Positions 38,845 through 47,486 of a DNA stretch of 64,000 bases are shown piece by piece (the first letter of the stretch is position 1; every line of letters starts with the position of its first letter). The translations under genes and the position numbers were made by a program. The stretch spans positions 186,001 through 250,000 of the forward strand of contig JACKCC010000009.1 in assembly GCA_020634245.1 (NCBI GenBank). Direction: 5' to 3'. The DNA comes from Ardenticatenaceae bacterium (GTDB lineage Bacteria; Chloroflexota; Anaerolineae; Promineifilales; Promineifilaceae). Below the pieces are notes generated by a model. It was not told the origin of the DNA. It searched no databases and was given only the letters and a program-made list of their open reading frames with translations.

Positions 38845-39134
38845 TTGGCTAAACAATACACCTGCGCTTAGAGAGAAATAACTAGGCCCGGCGCTCTGGA
38901 AGTTCTCTGCAGAAAATTTTATTAAGACACAAGCTCTCAAAAATGCTTGAGGACTTTATTATAAGCAAGTCGAAAACCCAATTGCGGGAATGATTCCCGT
39001 CTTATTAAGGCAAAACCACAACAAACTCCAACACCGTCAAGAAAATGGGAGCAACGATCATATTTACGCTTCGAATTAAGGTGTGGCGTGGGTTAGGATG
39101 TTGATTTTCGCACCCCACCGGATACTACCGTTGT
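38845..39134. other. Intergenic gap at the end of the NRPS cluster
   Basis: This 290-base gap lies between the acetyltransferase and the convergent hydrolase gene. I see no coding frame with family resemblance and no clear T-tailed hairpin, although the two genes converge and a terminator would be expected. Confidence 0.4.
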
Positions 39135-39941
39135 TCACTCATTGTTAGCTACCCTGGAAAAGAATTCCAACATGAGTTCATCAAATTCTTTTGGACATTC
39201 CCAGTTAACTGCATGACCAGAACCTTCTACGATGGCAAATTCGCCTTTTTGGCACAGGGCAGCGCTAACTTCTGCATGCTTTTTAGGCCAGAATGGGCTT
39301 TCTGATCCGGCGACGAACAGGACTGGTACGGCCGTGCCCCTGATCGTTTCCCGCCAGTCTGCATCCGCATGGTCCAATAACAACGGTTTTGTCCCCTCTC
39401 GATCAAATTTCAGATATTTCATTCCCCGCAAAAGCATCATCAGAAAAATCGTCTTGCTCACCGGTTTATTATTGGGCTTTGGAAGCGGATTGTCGAAAAA
39501 CGTAGGACGCGTTTGGACATTCAAACCAACCATGCCGTAAGGCCAGCCTTCTTCATTCATCATCTTCGGTGTCTGATCGACGCTTATCACACCATACAAA
39601 CGGGCTGTGCCGAATTGCGAAATATAAGACCACATCGTAGAAGCGCCCTGAGATTGTCCAATCAGAAATGCCCTCTTTATCTGCAAATGGTGCAGCAGCG
39701 CATTAAGGTCCTTGCCCTGCGTCGCCATGTCTTGTCCAAAGGGTGGGTTTTCAGAACTGCCATGTGACCGTCTGTCAAAGGCGATGACACGGTAACCATG
39801 TTTCAACAGAATCTTCTCCTGATCATACCAGGAAGTCGCTGGAGCCGAATAACCGGCAATAAGAATAACCGGTATACCGCTGCCTTTATCCATGTACCCC
39901 AATTTCACCTGATCATCTGTTGTAAAAAATTTTATTCCCAT
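39135..39941 (-). CDS. Alpha/beta-fold hydrolase
   Basis: A 268-residue alpha/beta hydrolase. The nucleophile elbow is LIGQSQGAST, the oxyanion/early strand region is VILIAGYSAPATSWY, and the catalytic histidine is in VEGSGHAVNWECP near the C-terminus, with the acid probably in the VLFVAGSESPFWP region. The frame is open to an earlier ATG at 39980, but the ATG ending at 39941 has GGGAG six bases upstream and begins the normal MGIKFFTTDDQVKLGYM sequence. The protein is cytoplasmic. It sits next to the peptide cluster in the opposite direction; a role in peptide release or resistance is possible but unsupported. Esterase, lipase or haloperoxidase-like activity cannot be distinguished. Confidence 0.85.
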   Translation of the reverse strand: MGIKFFTTDDQVKLGYMDKGSGIPVILIAGYSAPATSWYDQEKILLKHGYRVIAFDRRSHGSSENPPFGQDMATQGKDLNALLHHLQIKRAFLIGQSQGASTMWSYISQFGTARLYGVISVDQTPKMMNEEGWPYGMVGLNVQTRPTFFDNPLPKPNNKPVSKTIFLMMLLRGMKYLKFDREGTKPLLLDHADADWRETIRGTAVPVLFVAGSESPFWPKKHAEVSAALCQKGEFAIVEGSGHAVNWECPKEFDELMLEFFSRVANNE

Positions 39942-39996
39942 CTCTATCTCCCTTTCTCCATCATATTTTCTGAAAAGCAATATTTCACGGCTGCGC

Positions 39997-41369
39997 TCAG
40001 AGTGCGGGCAGCATCTTCCCTGGGTTCATTAAGTTCTGTGGATCAATGGCTCGCTTAATGGCATGCATCACGGCCAAAACACCATCGCCGTGCTCCGCCT
40101 TCATGAACTTCATCTTCCCCAAGCCGACGCCATGCTCACCGGTAATCGTCCCGCCCATCTCCAGAGCACGTTCGACAAGGCGTTCGTTTAGTCGCTCCGC
40201 TTCGGCTATATCTTCCGGTTTGGCCGGGTCCACCAATATCAGCAGATGAAAATTGCCATCCCCAACGTGTCCAACAATGGGAGCCGTCAGGAAAGATTGG
40301 CTCAGATCGTGCTTGGTTTTGATAATGCACTCGGCCAGCCGCGAAATCGGCACGCACACATCCGTAGTCAGCGACCGGCTGCCTGGACGGAAAGCCAGGC
40401 TGGCAAAGTAAGCATTATGGCGCGCTTTCCAAAGCGCATTCCGTTCTCCAGTATCAACCGCCCACTGGAAGTCGCTCCCACCCCAGGCATGGGTAATCTC
40501 TCCGGCCATTTCGGCGTATTCATGTACCGTCGTAGTTGAACCATGAAATTCGAGAAATAACGTCGGGCGCTCGATCAGACTGAGGCCAGAAAACTGGTTA
40601 ACGGCCGTTACCATCACCTCATCCAAAAATTCAATCCGCGCTACAGGAATCCCCGCCTGCCGAATTTCTGTAACAGCCTTCACGGCCGCATCGAACTCGG
40701 CGAACCCAACGATGGCCGCAGACATTGCTTCAGGCAGCCCCTGGAGCTTCAGCGTAACCTCAGTGATAATGCCCAGAGTGCCTTCAGCCCCCACAAAAAG
40801 ATGGGTCAGGTCGTAACCCGCTGATGATTTGCGGGCACGTGTTCCGGCGTGGATCACCTCACCACCAGGAAGCACCACAGCCAACGCTAATATATTATCA
40901 CTCATTGTGCCGTAGCGTACGGCGTTGGTACCGCTGGCACGGGTACTGGCCATCCCACCGAAAGTGGCATCTGCGCCAGGATCAACCGGGAAAATAACCC
41001 CTGCTGGCGCAGATATTGATCGAGCTGCTGGCGTGTCACACCTGCCTGTACCGTGCAATCCAGATCATCAACGCTTACGCGCAGAATTTTATCCATACGT
41101 GAAAGGTCCACCGAAACCCCACCGTGAGGCGCAAAAACATGACCCTCCAGCGAGCTGCCAGCCCCAAAGGGAATGACCGGCATCTGGTGTTCATAGCAGA
41201 GCCGCACAATTTCAGAAACTTCTTCCGTGCTGAGGGGAAAACAAACCGCGTCGGGAAGCATAGGTGGCAATGAGGATTCATCCTGGCCATGCTGTTGGCG
41301 TTCGTAAGCACCTGCTGTAAAGCGATCTCCCAGGAAGCGGGTCAGTTTATCGATCAATAGAGTGTTCAT
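39997..41369 (-). pseudogene. GlcD/D-lactate dehydrogenase-type FAD oxidase interrupted by one frameshift
   Basis: Two overlapping minus-strand frames together encode a full FAD-linked 2-hydroxyacid oxidase of about 457 residues. The N-terminal part (41369 to about 40990) has the PCMH flavin motif PVIPFGAGSSLEGH. The C-terminal part (about 40998 to 39997) has GADATFGGMASTRASGTN, FVGAEGTLGIITEVTLKL, HVGDGNFH and GEHGVGLGKMKFM. The join falls at a run of four A (41 kb region, 40991-40994 on the + strand), where one extra base would restore QQGLFFPVDPGAD. All else looks conserved, so this is either a very recent inactivation or a homopolymer sequencing error. Substrates in the family are glycolate, D-lactate and related 2-hydroxy acids. 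A GlcD activity producing glyoxylate would fit region 4. Confidence 0.8.
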
Positions 41370-41436
41370 TAGTTCCTCTTTCTCCAGAAATAATCACTAC
41401 TAATCCTCAAAGTATTTCTTCAGACGTGGTGGAATC

Positions 41437-42417
41437 TTAGCGGGGCATTATAAACGTGGTGGCTGATTGCAAAAGAAGTTGGCGACAAACGGCCGTATCC
41501 AATCCCACTTGCTCCATTCCCAACAACACCCCGCCCACCACCGGTGGCGCTTTCAAGCGTACCAAATTAGCCCCCGGCGCCGCCATCTGAATCGTTTGCC
41601 GCATTGGCTCAATGAGCCGCTCACCCCCTTTATACAAACTGCCAGACAACACCACGTCGAATGATTCGCCAGCCAAATCAAGCTGGCGAATCACGCCGAC
41701 GGCAAGGCTGCCCAGTTCCTGCCCAGCCCAGGTGATGATCTCCTGCGCCACCGCATCCCCTTGAGCCGCTTCATCAAAAACCAGAGGCGCTGCTGCCGGG
41801 GAAAGCTGGTAGCGTTCGCGCACCAGCCCGGCCAGCAAATCAATGACGTTGGTTGCCCCTACCAGATCAACAAAAGCATCACTAAGCGCTGTTGTTGGCC
41901 CACGCTGTGTCCAGGCCGCAGCTACCGCTTGAATGGCTCGCGCCACAATTTCCACCGCGCCGCCATACTCGCCAAACCAGGAACCGTGACCGGTAACGCG
42001 GCCCTCCCGCCCCTGTCGGTCGCGGCCCAGGCAGTTGTTGCTGGTTCCGGCAACAACCACAATGCCCCAACCATCTTTAGCCCCGGCCACCAAACCAACC
42101 AGCGTATCGTTGCCCAGAGCATAGCGAGCATTCACCAAACCCAACGATTCAATGAGCGCTATATGACCCGGACGATCTTCAGGCCAGTCGTAGCCGGCAT
42201 AGCCAAATCCGGCCCCGGCAACGGCGGCTTTGTCCACTCCCGCCTGATCCAGCGCCTGGCCGACGATGCGGTGCAGGACCTGCTGCGCGCCTTCCCATCC
42301 GATTGCTTCCCAACTACCTGGCCCCGCCTGACCAAAACCCAGGCAACGGCCGTTCTCATCGGCGATGAGGGCATGGCTTTTACTGTTACCAATATCTATC
42401 CCTAAAAAATATCTCAT
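41437..42417 (-). CDS. BadF/BcrA-type ATPase, probable N-acetylglucosamine kinase
   Basis: A 326-residue member of the BadF/BadG/BcrA/BcrD ATPase group, which includes GlcNAc and related amino-sugar kinases. It has the phosphate-1 motif FLGIDIGNSKSHALI at the N-terminus, ALGNDTLVGLVAG, the GTSNNCLG loop and GHGSWFGEYGGAVE. A longer frame runs back to 42498, but the ATG at 42417 begins MRYFLGID and is one base after the stop of the upstream GH4 gene, so the two are coupled. Pairing a sugar kinase with a phospho-glycosidase suggests recovery of sugars from a disaccharide or muropeptide-like source and links to nagA/nagB at the start of the window. The exact sugar is inferred. Confidence 0.8.
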   Translation of the reverse strand: MRYFLGIDIGNSKSHALIADENGRCLGFGQAGPGSWEAIGWEGAQQVLHRIVGQALDQAGVDKAAVAGAGFGYAGYDWPEDRPGHIALIESLGLVNARYALGNDTLVGLVAGAKDGWGIVVVAGTSNNCLGRDRQGREGRVTGHGSWFGEYGGAVEIVARAIQAVAAAWTQRGPTTALSDAFVDLVGATNVIDLLAGLVRERYQLSPAAAPLVFDEAAQGDAVAQEIITWAGQELGSLAVGVIRQLDLAGESFDVVLSGSLYKGGERLIEPMRQTIQMAAPGANLVRLKAPPVVGGVLLGMEQVGLDTAVCRQLLLQSATTFIMPR

Positions 42418-42418
42418 G

Positions 42419-43720
42419 TCACGAATTGCCAAAAAATTGGGGTAAATAGGTCCGGTGGGTGATGAGCATATCGTCCAGAACCGCCTCGACCCGGTCAACA
42501 GCCGGGCCTAGCGGATGGGCCAGCAGAGCCTGGTAAGCGGCATTGCGATCTCCGTGAACGGCCGCTTCCACCGTGAGCAGTTCATACATCTTCACCTGCT
42601 GCATCAGGCCAAAGATGGCCGGGGGCAGCGGTGCGGCGGGAAGAGGTTGGATGCCGGCCCGGCTTACCAGCGCCGGCAGTTCCAATACCCACTCATCCGG
42701 CCAACCGACCACCGCGCCCTGGTTGGGCACGTTGACCACATGCTGCTCATGAAGGTCGTTGTAGTGAGCGTTGAGCAGTTGAGTGGCTACTGTGGAGTAG
42801 TAAGCGCCGCCGCGCTGCATCAACCCTTCCGGTGGCTCGGTCCGATCCGGTTCGGCGTATTGGGCCAGCAGTTCAGCCTCAATTTCCATCACATCTTCGG
42901 CGCGGGAGGGAGGCCACGCGTCCTGCTCGGCCAGTTTGCGTTCGGTGGCGTAAAAGTAGTGCAGGTAATAGTTGGGAATCATTCGCAAAGATTCGATCAA
43001 TTCCGGCGGCCATTCCGGTTCCGCTTCCTGCCGTAGTTCAGTCGTGTACTGGGCCAACACCTGTGGCCAGACGTCCTCGCCGTCCACCGTAAAGCCGCGA
43101 TGCCAGGTAAGGTGATTCAGTCCCAGCGTATCCAATTGCGCCCGCTCTGGCTCAACCGTCACACCCATTTTGGCCAGACTTTCCAGCACGTTCATTTTCA
43201 TGTGGAAGGGAGCGTTGCAAACGCCAACGGCCGTTACCTCTGGTGCGTATTGCGCCAATGCCTGTGTCACCAACCCGGCCGGATTGGTGAAGTTAACCAA
43301 AAGCGCATCCGGCTTGGCCAGTTCAACCATATCGCGAGCGATGCTCAGAATGACAGGAATGGTACGCAGTGCCTTGGCCATACCGCCGATGCCGGTCGTT
43401 TCCTGGCCGATGAGGCCATGCCGCCGCCCCAGATATTCATCCTCACGGCGGGCCTGCATCCAGCCAACGCGCAGTTGGGTTATTACGTAGCTGGCTCCGG
43501 CAATTGCCTCCCGCTGGTTGGTCGTCAGCTGCACGCGAAATGGTAATCCTTTGGCGGCTACCATTCGTTGGGCAAACTTGCCCACAACTGCCAGCCGTTC
43601 GGGCAAAATATCCATCAGCCATAATTCACTCACGGGAAAACTTTTGACACGTTCAATAAATCCGTTGATGAGTTCGGGGGTATAGCTAGAACCTCCGCCA
43701 ATGACAGCCACTTTCATCAT
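42419..43720 (-). CDS. GH4 family 6-phospho-beta-glucosidase
   Basis: A 433-residue glycoside hydrolase family 4 protein. This family uses NAD and a divalent metal for a redox-assisted elimination. The N-terminal MMKVAVIGGGSSYTPELINGF is the NAD-binding start. VNFTNPAGLVTQAL and VGVCNAPFHM carry the asparagine and cysteine regions that contact metal and substrate; LGLNHLTWHRGF gives the metal-binding histidine; the GGAYYSTVATQLLNA helix holds the catalytic tyrosine. Either of the first two ATGs could be used; AGGAGA is upstream. It is the first gene of a minus-strand pair with the sugar kinase. The substrate may be a 6-phospho-beta-glucoside or an unphosphorylated relative; family members vary. 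Confidence 0.88.
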   Translation of the reverse strand: MMKVAVIGGGSSYTPELINGFIERVKSFPVSELWLMDILPERLAVVGKFAQRMVAAKGLPFRVQLTTNQREAIAGASYVITQLRVGWMQARREDEYLGRRHGLIGQETTGIGGMAKALRTIPVILSIARDMVELAKPDALLVNFTNPAGLVTQALAQYAPEVTAVGVCNAPFHMKMNVLESLAKMGVTVEPERAQLDTLGLNHLTWHRGFTVDGEDVWPQVLAQYTTELRQEAEPEWPPELIESLRMIPNYYLHYFYATERKLAEQDAWPPSRAEDVMEIEAELLAQYAEPDRTEPPEGLMQRGGAYYSTVATQLLNAHYNDLHEQHVVNVPNQGAVVGWPDEWVLELPALVSRAGIQPLPAAPLPPAIFGLMQQVKMYELLTVEAAVHGDRNAAYQALLAHPLGPAVDRVEAVLDDMLITHRTYLPQFFGNS

Positions 43721-43738
43721 CTCTCTCCTGAAAATAGT

Positions 43739-43792
43739 CTACAGATGTCCAGATTAAATCTGCGTTCATCGGCGCAATCTGTAGATTTTTTT
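43739..43792. repeat. CTACAGAT...ATCTGTAG inverted repeat with T run
   Basis: CTACAGAT (43739-43746) pairs with ATCTGTAG (43777-43784), followed by a run of eight T. It belongs to the CAGATT family also seen at 37731 and 51790. It lies just upstream of the GH4 start, between that gene and the insertion sequence. Confidence 0.5.
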
Positions 43793-43862
43793 TACTTTTG
43801 GTGAGCTAATATTCATGAAAAAAGCACTCCCTGAAACGGGGTGAATTTTGCAAAAGTATAAC

Positions 43863-43878
43863 TTACTCTAATTGCTAA
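43863..43878 (+). repeat. Left terminal inverted repeat of the IS
   Basis: TTACTCTAATTGCTAA, 16 bases, is identical to the complement of 44891-44906. The adjacent outer base triplets TAAC and TAAG (each read towards the element) also nearly agree, so the true end may lie a few bases further out. Confidence 0.85.
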
Positions 43879-43959
43879 CCTCAAAAGGTAAGGTTGACGA
43901 ATTTGCCTCCCAACTTACACTCCTAAAGTTTGACACCACATCAGACAAAGGAGTATCCG

Positions 43960-44901
43960 ATGAGAGGCTTAACAGATTATATTACACAGGCAGCATGGAG
44001 CGATATTTTGACGGTTCAATATGTTTTGGTAGATGATTCTTATCAACAACTGGATGTCCATATTTTGCCTGAGCGCAAATTTGCACCACAAGGGACGCCT
44101 TGCTTTAGTGATTCTGAGGTCATCACCATTGCCCTTTTGGGAGAGATGGTTTTTGCCGGTGATGAAGATAAAACACTGCACTTTATACGACAATATCATC
44201 TCGACATGTTTCCTCATTTGCTCGATAACTCTCGTTTCAATCGCCGTCGTCATCAGCTAGCGGGCGTCATGGAAGCGATTCGAGAGCATTTGCGAGACCG
44301 TTGGCGGGCAAAACATCCTCTAGATATCGAAACAGAAAACTTGCGTATCGTGGATAGTGCGCCCATCTCTATCTGCACCTATACTCGTGGTGGTCGTTGC
44401 CAGAGCATCCCATTAGATTGGCGAGATGAATGGTTTGGCGTTTGTACCAGCAAGAAAGCCAAGTTTTTTGGCGCGCGTTGCCACATAACAACGACCCTAG
44501 ACCAGATGATTGACACCTGGTTACTAGCTCCGGGTTCTTATGATGACCGTAAACCCATGGCCGCCTTGTTAGAAAATCGTCATGGACTGTCCGTTATCGG
44601 CGACAAAGGCTATGTCAGTGAAGACCTCGCCCATCGTTTGTGGGAAGATGACCAACATCTACTCCTTGCTTTGAAGAAGGATAATCAAACAGAACAATGG
44701 CCTGACGGAATCCAACGAATATTGGGTTATTTGCGCCATCGGGTCGAAACAGCCTTTAGTGTGCTGGAAAACGTATTCGATTTTGAAAGTCCTAAATCCC
44801 GTTCGCTTGCTGGGTTGATTGCTCGGACAACCACGAAGATTTTGGCTTATACCATTAGCTTCTTTCTTGCCGAGATTCTCACCCCAGAGCTTAGCAATTA
44901 G
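43960..44901 (+). CDS. IS982-like DDE transposase
   Basis: A 313-residue DDE transposase. The acidic residues are likely in LRIVDSAPISI (first D), GLSVIGDKGYVSE (second D) and LRHRVETAFSVLE (E). An N-terminal recognition region contains FSDSEVITIALLG and FPHLLDNSRFNRRRHQL. The frame is open to 43930, but ATG 43960 has AAAGGAG (43947-43953) at good distance and is chosen. The protein ends LSN inside the right terminal repeat. The gene appears intact, so the element may be mobile. The IS4/IS5 group is the alternative family; the GDKGY and RVETAFS pattern favours IS982. Confidence 0.85.
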   Translation: MRGLTDYITQAAWSDILTVQYVLVDDSYQQLDVHILPERKFAPQGTPCFSDSEVITIALLGEMVFAGDEDKTLHFIRQYHLDMFPHLLDNSRFNRRRHQLAGVMEAIREHLRDRWRAKHPLDIETENLRIVDSAPISICTYTRGGRCQSIPLDWRDEWFGVCTSKKAKFFGARCHITTTLDQMIDTWLLAPGSYDDRKPMAALLENRHGLSVIGDKGYVSEDLAHRLWEDDQHLLLALKKDNQTEQWPDGIQRILGYLRHRVETAFSVLENVFDFESPKSRSLAGLIARTTTKILAYTISFFLAEILTPELSN

Positions 44902-44906
44902 AGTAA
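44891..44906 (-). repeat. Right terminal inverted repeat of the IS
   Basis: The complement of the left 16-base repeat. It contains the last codons and TAG stop of the transposase. Confidence 0.85.
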
Positions 44907-45301
44907 CTTACATCTTCAAGTAACATCAAGCGATCAGTCATTGTGCCAGATGATTGGCTACAAATGCGATCCTGCCCTTTCGAATAGAAGTTAAAACAGG
45001 CTTAACGAAGTGAAAAATACGGACGACCACTCAAAGTGGCGGTCACAACGCCGAAACACGCCTCGCACCCCAAAGGTGTACCAATAAGCAGGCGCATACG
45101 AAAAGGAACCAGACAAGCCTGTTTTGATGATCTTATTGATCGTCTTCATTGGATAAACGATCACAATCTTGGTATAAATAGCCAGATTAACACAAGAAAG
45201 AATCGCCATTACTTTATTTGTTTGGATTTCATCAGGGCAGTAAGCGTGAATAAACCAAACGTTTAATCGAAATTTTATTAGTCATCATATTCAAGGTAAC
45301 T
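44907..45301. other. Gap after the IS without a recognisable gene
   Basis: In these 395 bases only short frames occur (for example 44991-45209 on the minus strand), none with family resemblance. A small hairpin CCACT-CAA-AGTGG lies near 45027. It probably holds the promoter of the two-component pair and debris from the IS insertion. Confidence 0.4.
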
Positions 45302-46084
45302 ATGACCAAACCAACAGGTCTAGAACATAATTGGCAAAAACAAGTCCAAGAACTCCAAAATGAATTAACTCAATTAAAAACAAATAATCAAGTTATTTGG
45401 GGGCTGCTGGTTCAAATTGGCAATCGGTTGCAACGCTCGTCTACTTCCATCAAAACGGCCGTTTCCAGCCTGCTAGACTTCGACATCTTTTGGGATGAAA
45501 CAACCGAGTATGAATTCCTGCAAGCCATCGACAACAGCACCAATGAAATGGCCGATTTGATCGTCCTGATGACTCTAGCCTTTCGCAGCCAGGCCAAAAC
45601 CCTGGAAATTGAAGTTGAACCAAACTCTCTGCAAGAGATTTTGGTGTCCCTCCCAAAAAGCATCAACAAAAACGGCCGTGAAAAAGAGTTGGAGGTCCAA
45701 TACCCTGCTGAAGGCAAACCGGCACTGGTTGATTACCAATATTTGTCTCTGGCACTGGGATTGCTCATCGAAGTCATCTTTAGCGAAGACAAAGATGCCA
45801 CAAAACTATCCATCATAACCCGTAAAAGCCATGATTATTGGCATTTACAAATCGAACATTTAGCCCCATCAATTGTGATCATCATCCGCCATTTTTTTGA
45901 ACAGGCCAATGATATTGTCACTATTGCCAATCAAATACTTCCCGAAGATGCGCTCAAATTAATAACCGCATGCCGAATCCTGTTTTTACAAAATATCCAA
46001 TTGTGTGAAAAAGAGTCAGCGTCAAACCCAACTGTAATCTGTTTGCAAATTCCAACGGCCGTTGAAAGTCCAAGGAATGAGTAG
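45302..46084 (+). CDS. Degenerate sensor-kinase-like protein without phosphoacceptor histidine
   Basis: A 260-residue soluble protein. Residues 8-33 look like a coiled coil (NWQKQVQELQNELTQLKTNN). The next helix, LLVQIGNRLQRSSTSIKTAVSSLL, aligns with the dimerisation helix of histidine kinases (pattern SHELRTPLTAI), but the histidine position is asparagine. The C-terminal half vaguely follows an ATPase fold (ALVDYQYLSLALGLLIEVIF), but the N, G1 and G2 boxes are not recognisable. No membrane segment or sensor domain is present. The response-regulator gene starts 52 bases later, so they form a pair in which the kinase cannot phosphorylate in the usual way. It may act as a partner or sensor by binding. 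The family assignment is tentative. Confidence 0.55.
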   Translation: MTKPTGLEHNWQKQVQELQNELTQLKTNNQVIWGLLVQIGNRLQRSSTSIKTAVSSLLDFDIFWDETTEYEFLQAIDNSTNEMADLIVLMTLAFRSQAKTLEIEVEPNSLQEILVSLPKSINKNGREKELEVQYPAEGKPALVDYQYLSLALGLLIEVIFSEDKDATKLSIITRKSHDYWHLQIEHLAPSIVIIIRHFFEQANDIVTIANQILPEDALKLITACRILFLQNIQLCEKESASNPTVICLQIPTAVESPRNE

Positions 46085-46136
46085 CAAAAACTCAATATCA
46101 TGAATTCCATCATTTTTGACACTTTGGCATAGAAAA

Positions 46137-46835
46137 ATGGTTCCGGCAAAAATATTACTGATCAACGACGAGCCAAATATCCTGCGAACCTTGCGGCGCA
46201 ATCTTACCAGTCGGGGTTACGAGGTTTCTATTGCTTTCGATGGTGAAGAAACCCAATCCATGATCTCCCGCACCGAGTTCGATTTACACATCCTCAATCT
46301 TGATTTCAGCACGATGGATGTAGACGGGCTAGCTATCTGCCGTCAGGTACGCGAGGTCAGTCTGGCACCGATTATCGTCCTCTCTACAGTTGGATCAGAA
46401 AAAGTAAAAATCGATGCCCTGGATTTAGGAGCCGATGATTATCTGGTAATGCCCTTCAGTATGGGTGAATTCCTGGCCAGAGTCCGTTCTGCCCTAAGAC
46501 GTTGGGCCTCCTATCGCGATAAAAAGCCTCAAAAGGCCAATTTAATCATTTCGGAGGATTTATTAATTGACTCAGATGCACGACAAGTAACCGTAAATGG
46601 CGACGAAGTTCATCTCACACCCACTGAATACGATCTGCTTTATTATCTGGCCAAAAACGAAGGGAAGGTCATTACCCATCGCGAATTACTGCAATCAGTC
46701 TGGGGGCCGGAGTACGGCGACGAACGGGAATATCTGCGCGTTTTCATCTCCCAACTGCGTCGCAAAATCGAGCAAGACTCACTGCATCCGCAGCATATTT
46801 TAACCGAACCTGGCGTTGGCTATCGCTTCACCTGA
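46137..46835 (+). CDS. OmpR-type response regulator with atypical receiver domain
   Basis: A 232-residue regulator with a receiver domain (1-120) and a winged-helix DNA-binding domain (about 130-232; LTPTEYDLLYYLAKNEGKVITHRELLQSVWG, then RVFISQLRRKIE and GVGYRF). In the receiver, the first acid of the DD pair is asparagine (LLINDEPN, Asn10) and the conserved lysine is methionine (GADDYLVMPF, Met105). The phosphoacceptor region ILNLDFSTMDVDG is ambiguous: aspartate 56 or asparagine 54 could occupy the site. Loss of the lysine suggests control without normal phosphorylation. ATG 46137 is preferred to an upstream TTG at 46116. The tandem 11-base repeats in front of gcvH, 60 bases downstream of this gene, are the kind of site OmpR/PhoB proteins bind. 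Confidence 0.85.
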   Translation: MVPAKILLINDEPNILRTLRRNLTSRGYEVSIAFDGEETQSMISRTEFDLHILNLDFSTMDVDGLAICRQVREVSLAPIIVLSTVGSEKVKIDALDLGADDYLVMPFSMGEFLARVRSALRRWASYRDKKPQKANLIISEDLLIDSDARQVTVNGDEVHLTPTEYDLLYYLAKNEGKVITHRELLQSVWGPEYGDEREYLRVFISQLRRKIEQDSLHPQHILTEPGVGYRFT

Positions 46836-46895
46836 TTCATACCCTTCCTCCCTCAATTTTTTCACATTCAACCTCCTCCTGATCTAGAGCGAAAA

Positions 46896-46961
46896 CCCTT
46901 ATACTTTCTTTATCCTTTCTTTATGTAGCCCTTACCGCGTTTGTGGTAAGTTGTACAAAGT
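46896..46961 (+). promoter_or_regulatory. Four 11-bp direct repeats and promoter before gcvH
   Basis: TTAT/TTAC cores start at 46899, 46910, 46921 and 46932, exactly 11 bases apart, within the consensus CYTTAY. A TAAGTT (46947-46952, possible -10) and TTGTACAAAG (46951-46960) follow. Spacing from the last repeat to TTGTACAAAG is 19 bases, the same as at the promoter before the carbamoyltransferase (55905-55970). The layout resembles PhoB-type sites, where direct repeats replace the -35 element. Confidence 0.65.
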
Positions 46962-47096
46962 TGAGGCTTCTCTTGTTTTAATGACATAAGAAGCTGGTTG
47001 AATCTTGCCTCAAAACAACCCCATTGGGTTGCCAGACAAGTGCAAGTATGGAAGATCAGGCCACATCAGCCTTTCAAATATTACAGGAGAAACAAG

Positions 47097-47486
47097 ATGA
47101 GCAAAATAGAAGCCGGATTACTGTACACCAAAGAAGATGAATGGATTAAAGTTGACGGGGACGAAGCCACAGTGGGCGTCTCTGACCACGCCCAGGATGC
47201 CCTGTCGGACATCGTTTACCTGGAACTGCCCGATGTGGGCGATGCCTTCGGCATGGGCGACACCTTCGGCGTCGTTGAATCAGTCAAAGCCGCCGCCGAC
47301 CTGTACATGCCTGTTTCCGGTGAGGTAACGGCCGTTAACGAAGACCTCATCGACACCCCCGAACTGGTCAACAGCGACCCGTACGGGGCCGCCTGGATGG
47401 TCAAAATCAAACTCAGCAACCCATCCGAGCTTGACGACCTCATGGACGCCGCCACCTACACCCAATACCTGGAAGAGCGGGACTAG
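47097..47486 (+). CDS. gcvH: Glycine cleavage system H protein
   Basis: A 129-residue lipoyl-carrier protein of the glycine cleavage complex. It moves the aminomethyl group from the P protein to the T protein. The lipoyl lysine lies in VVESVKAAADLYMPVSGEV (about residue 63), and the fold ends with NPSELDDLMDAATYTQYLEE. The frame is open upstream to 46998, but ATG 47097 has AGGAGA (47085-47090) six bases before it and gives the normal family length. It is the first gene of gcvH-gcvP-gcvT and follows the repeat-bearing promoter at 46896-46961. No glycine riboswitch is recognisable in the leader. Confidence 0.95.
   Translation: MSKIEAGLLYTKEDEWIKVDGDEATVGVSDHAQDALSDIVYLELPDVGDAFGMGDTFGVVESVKAAADLYMPVSGEVTAVNEDLIDTPELVNSDPYGAAWMVKIKLSNPSELDDLMDAATYTQYLEERD

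Larger units (their letters stand above)
43863..44906 (+). mobile_element. Complete insertion sequence, IS982-like, about 1.04 kb
   Basis: The element is bounded by 16-base perfect terminal inverted repeats, TTACTCTAATTGCTAA at 43863-43878 and its complement at 44891-44906. Similarity outside the arms continues weakly. It carries one transposase gene whose stop codon lies inside the right repeat. Length and layout fit IS982-type elements; the family call rests on the transposase by eye. I could not identify a clear target site duplication. It contains no ACGGCCGT, unlike the resident genes, which fits recent arrival. It separates the sugar genes from the two-component pair. Confidence 0.85.

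Noticed and set aside
44991..45209. 72-codon minus-strand ORF after the IS
   Set aside because: It has no recognisable motif, lies in low-complexity intergenic sequence and covers a small hairpin; more likely chance.
46140..46835. Firm claim that the receiver lacks a phosphoacceptor aspartate
   Set aside because: Two alignments are possible: Asn54 matches the strand pattern, but Asp56 matches the following DxDGLxxC spacing, so only the loss of the first acid and the lysine is claimed.
46836..47096. Glycine riboswitch before gcvH
   Set aside because: The leader lacks a recognisable glycine-aptamer core; the visible control element is the DNA repeat array instead.
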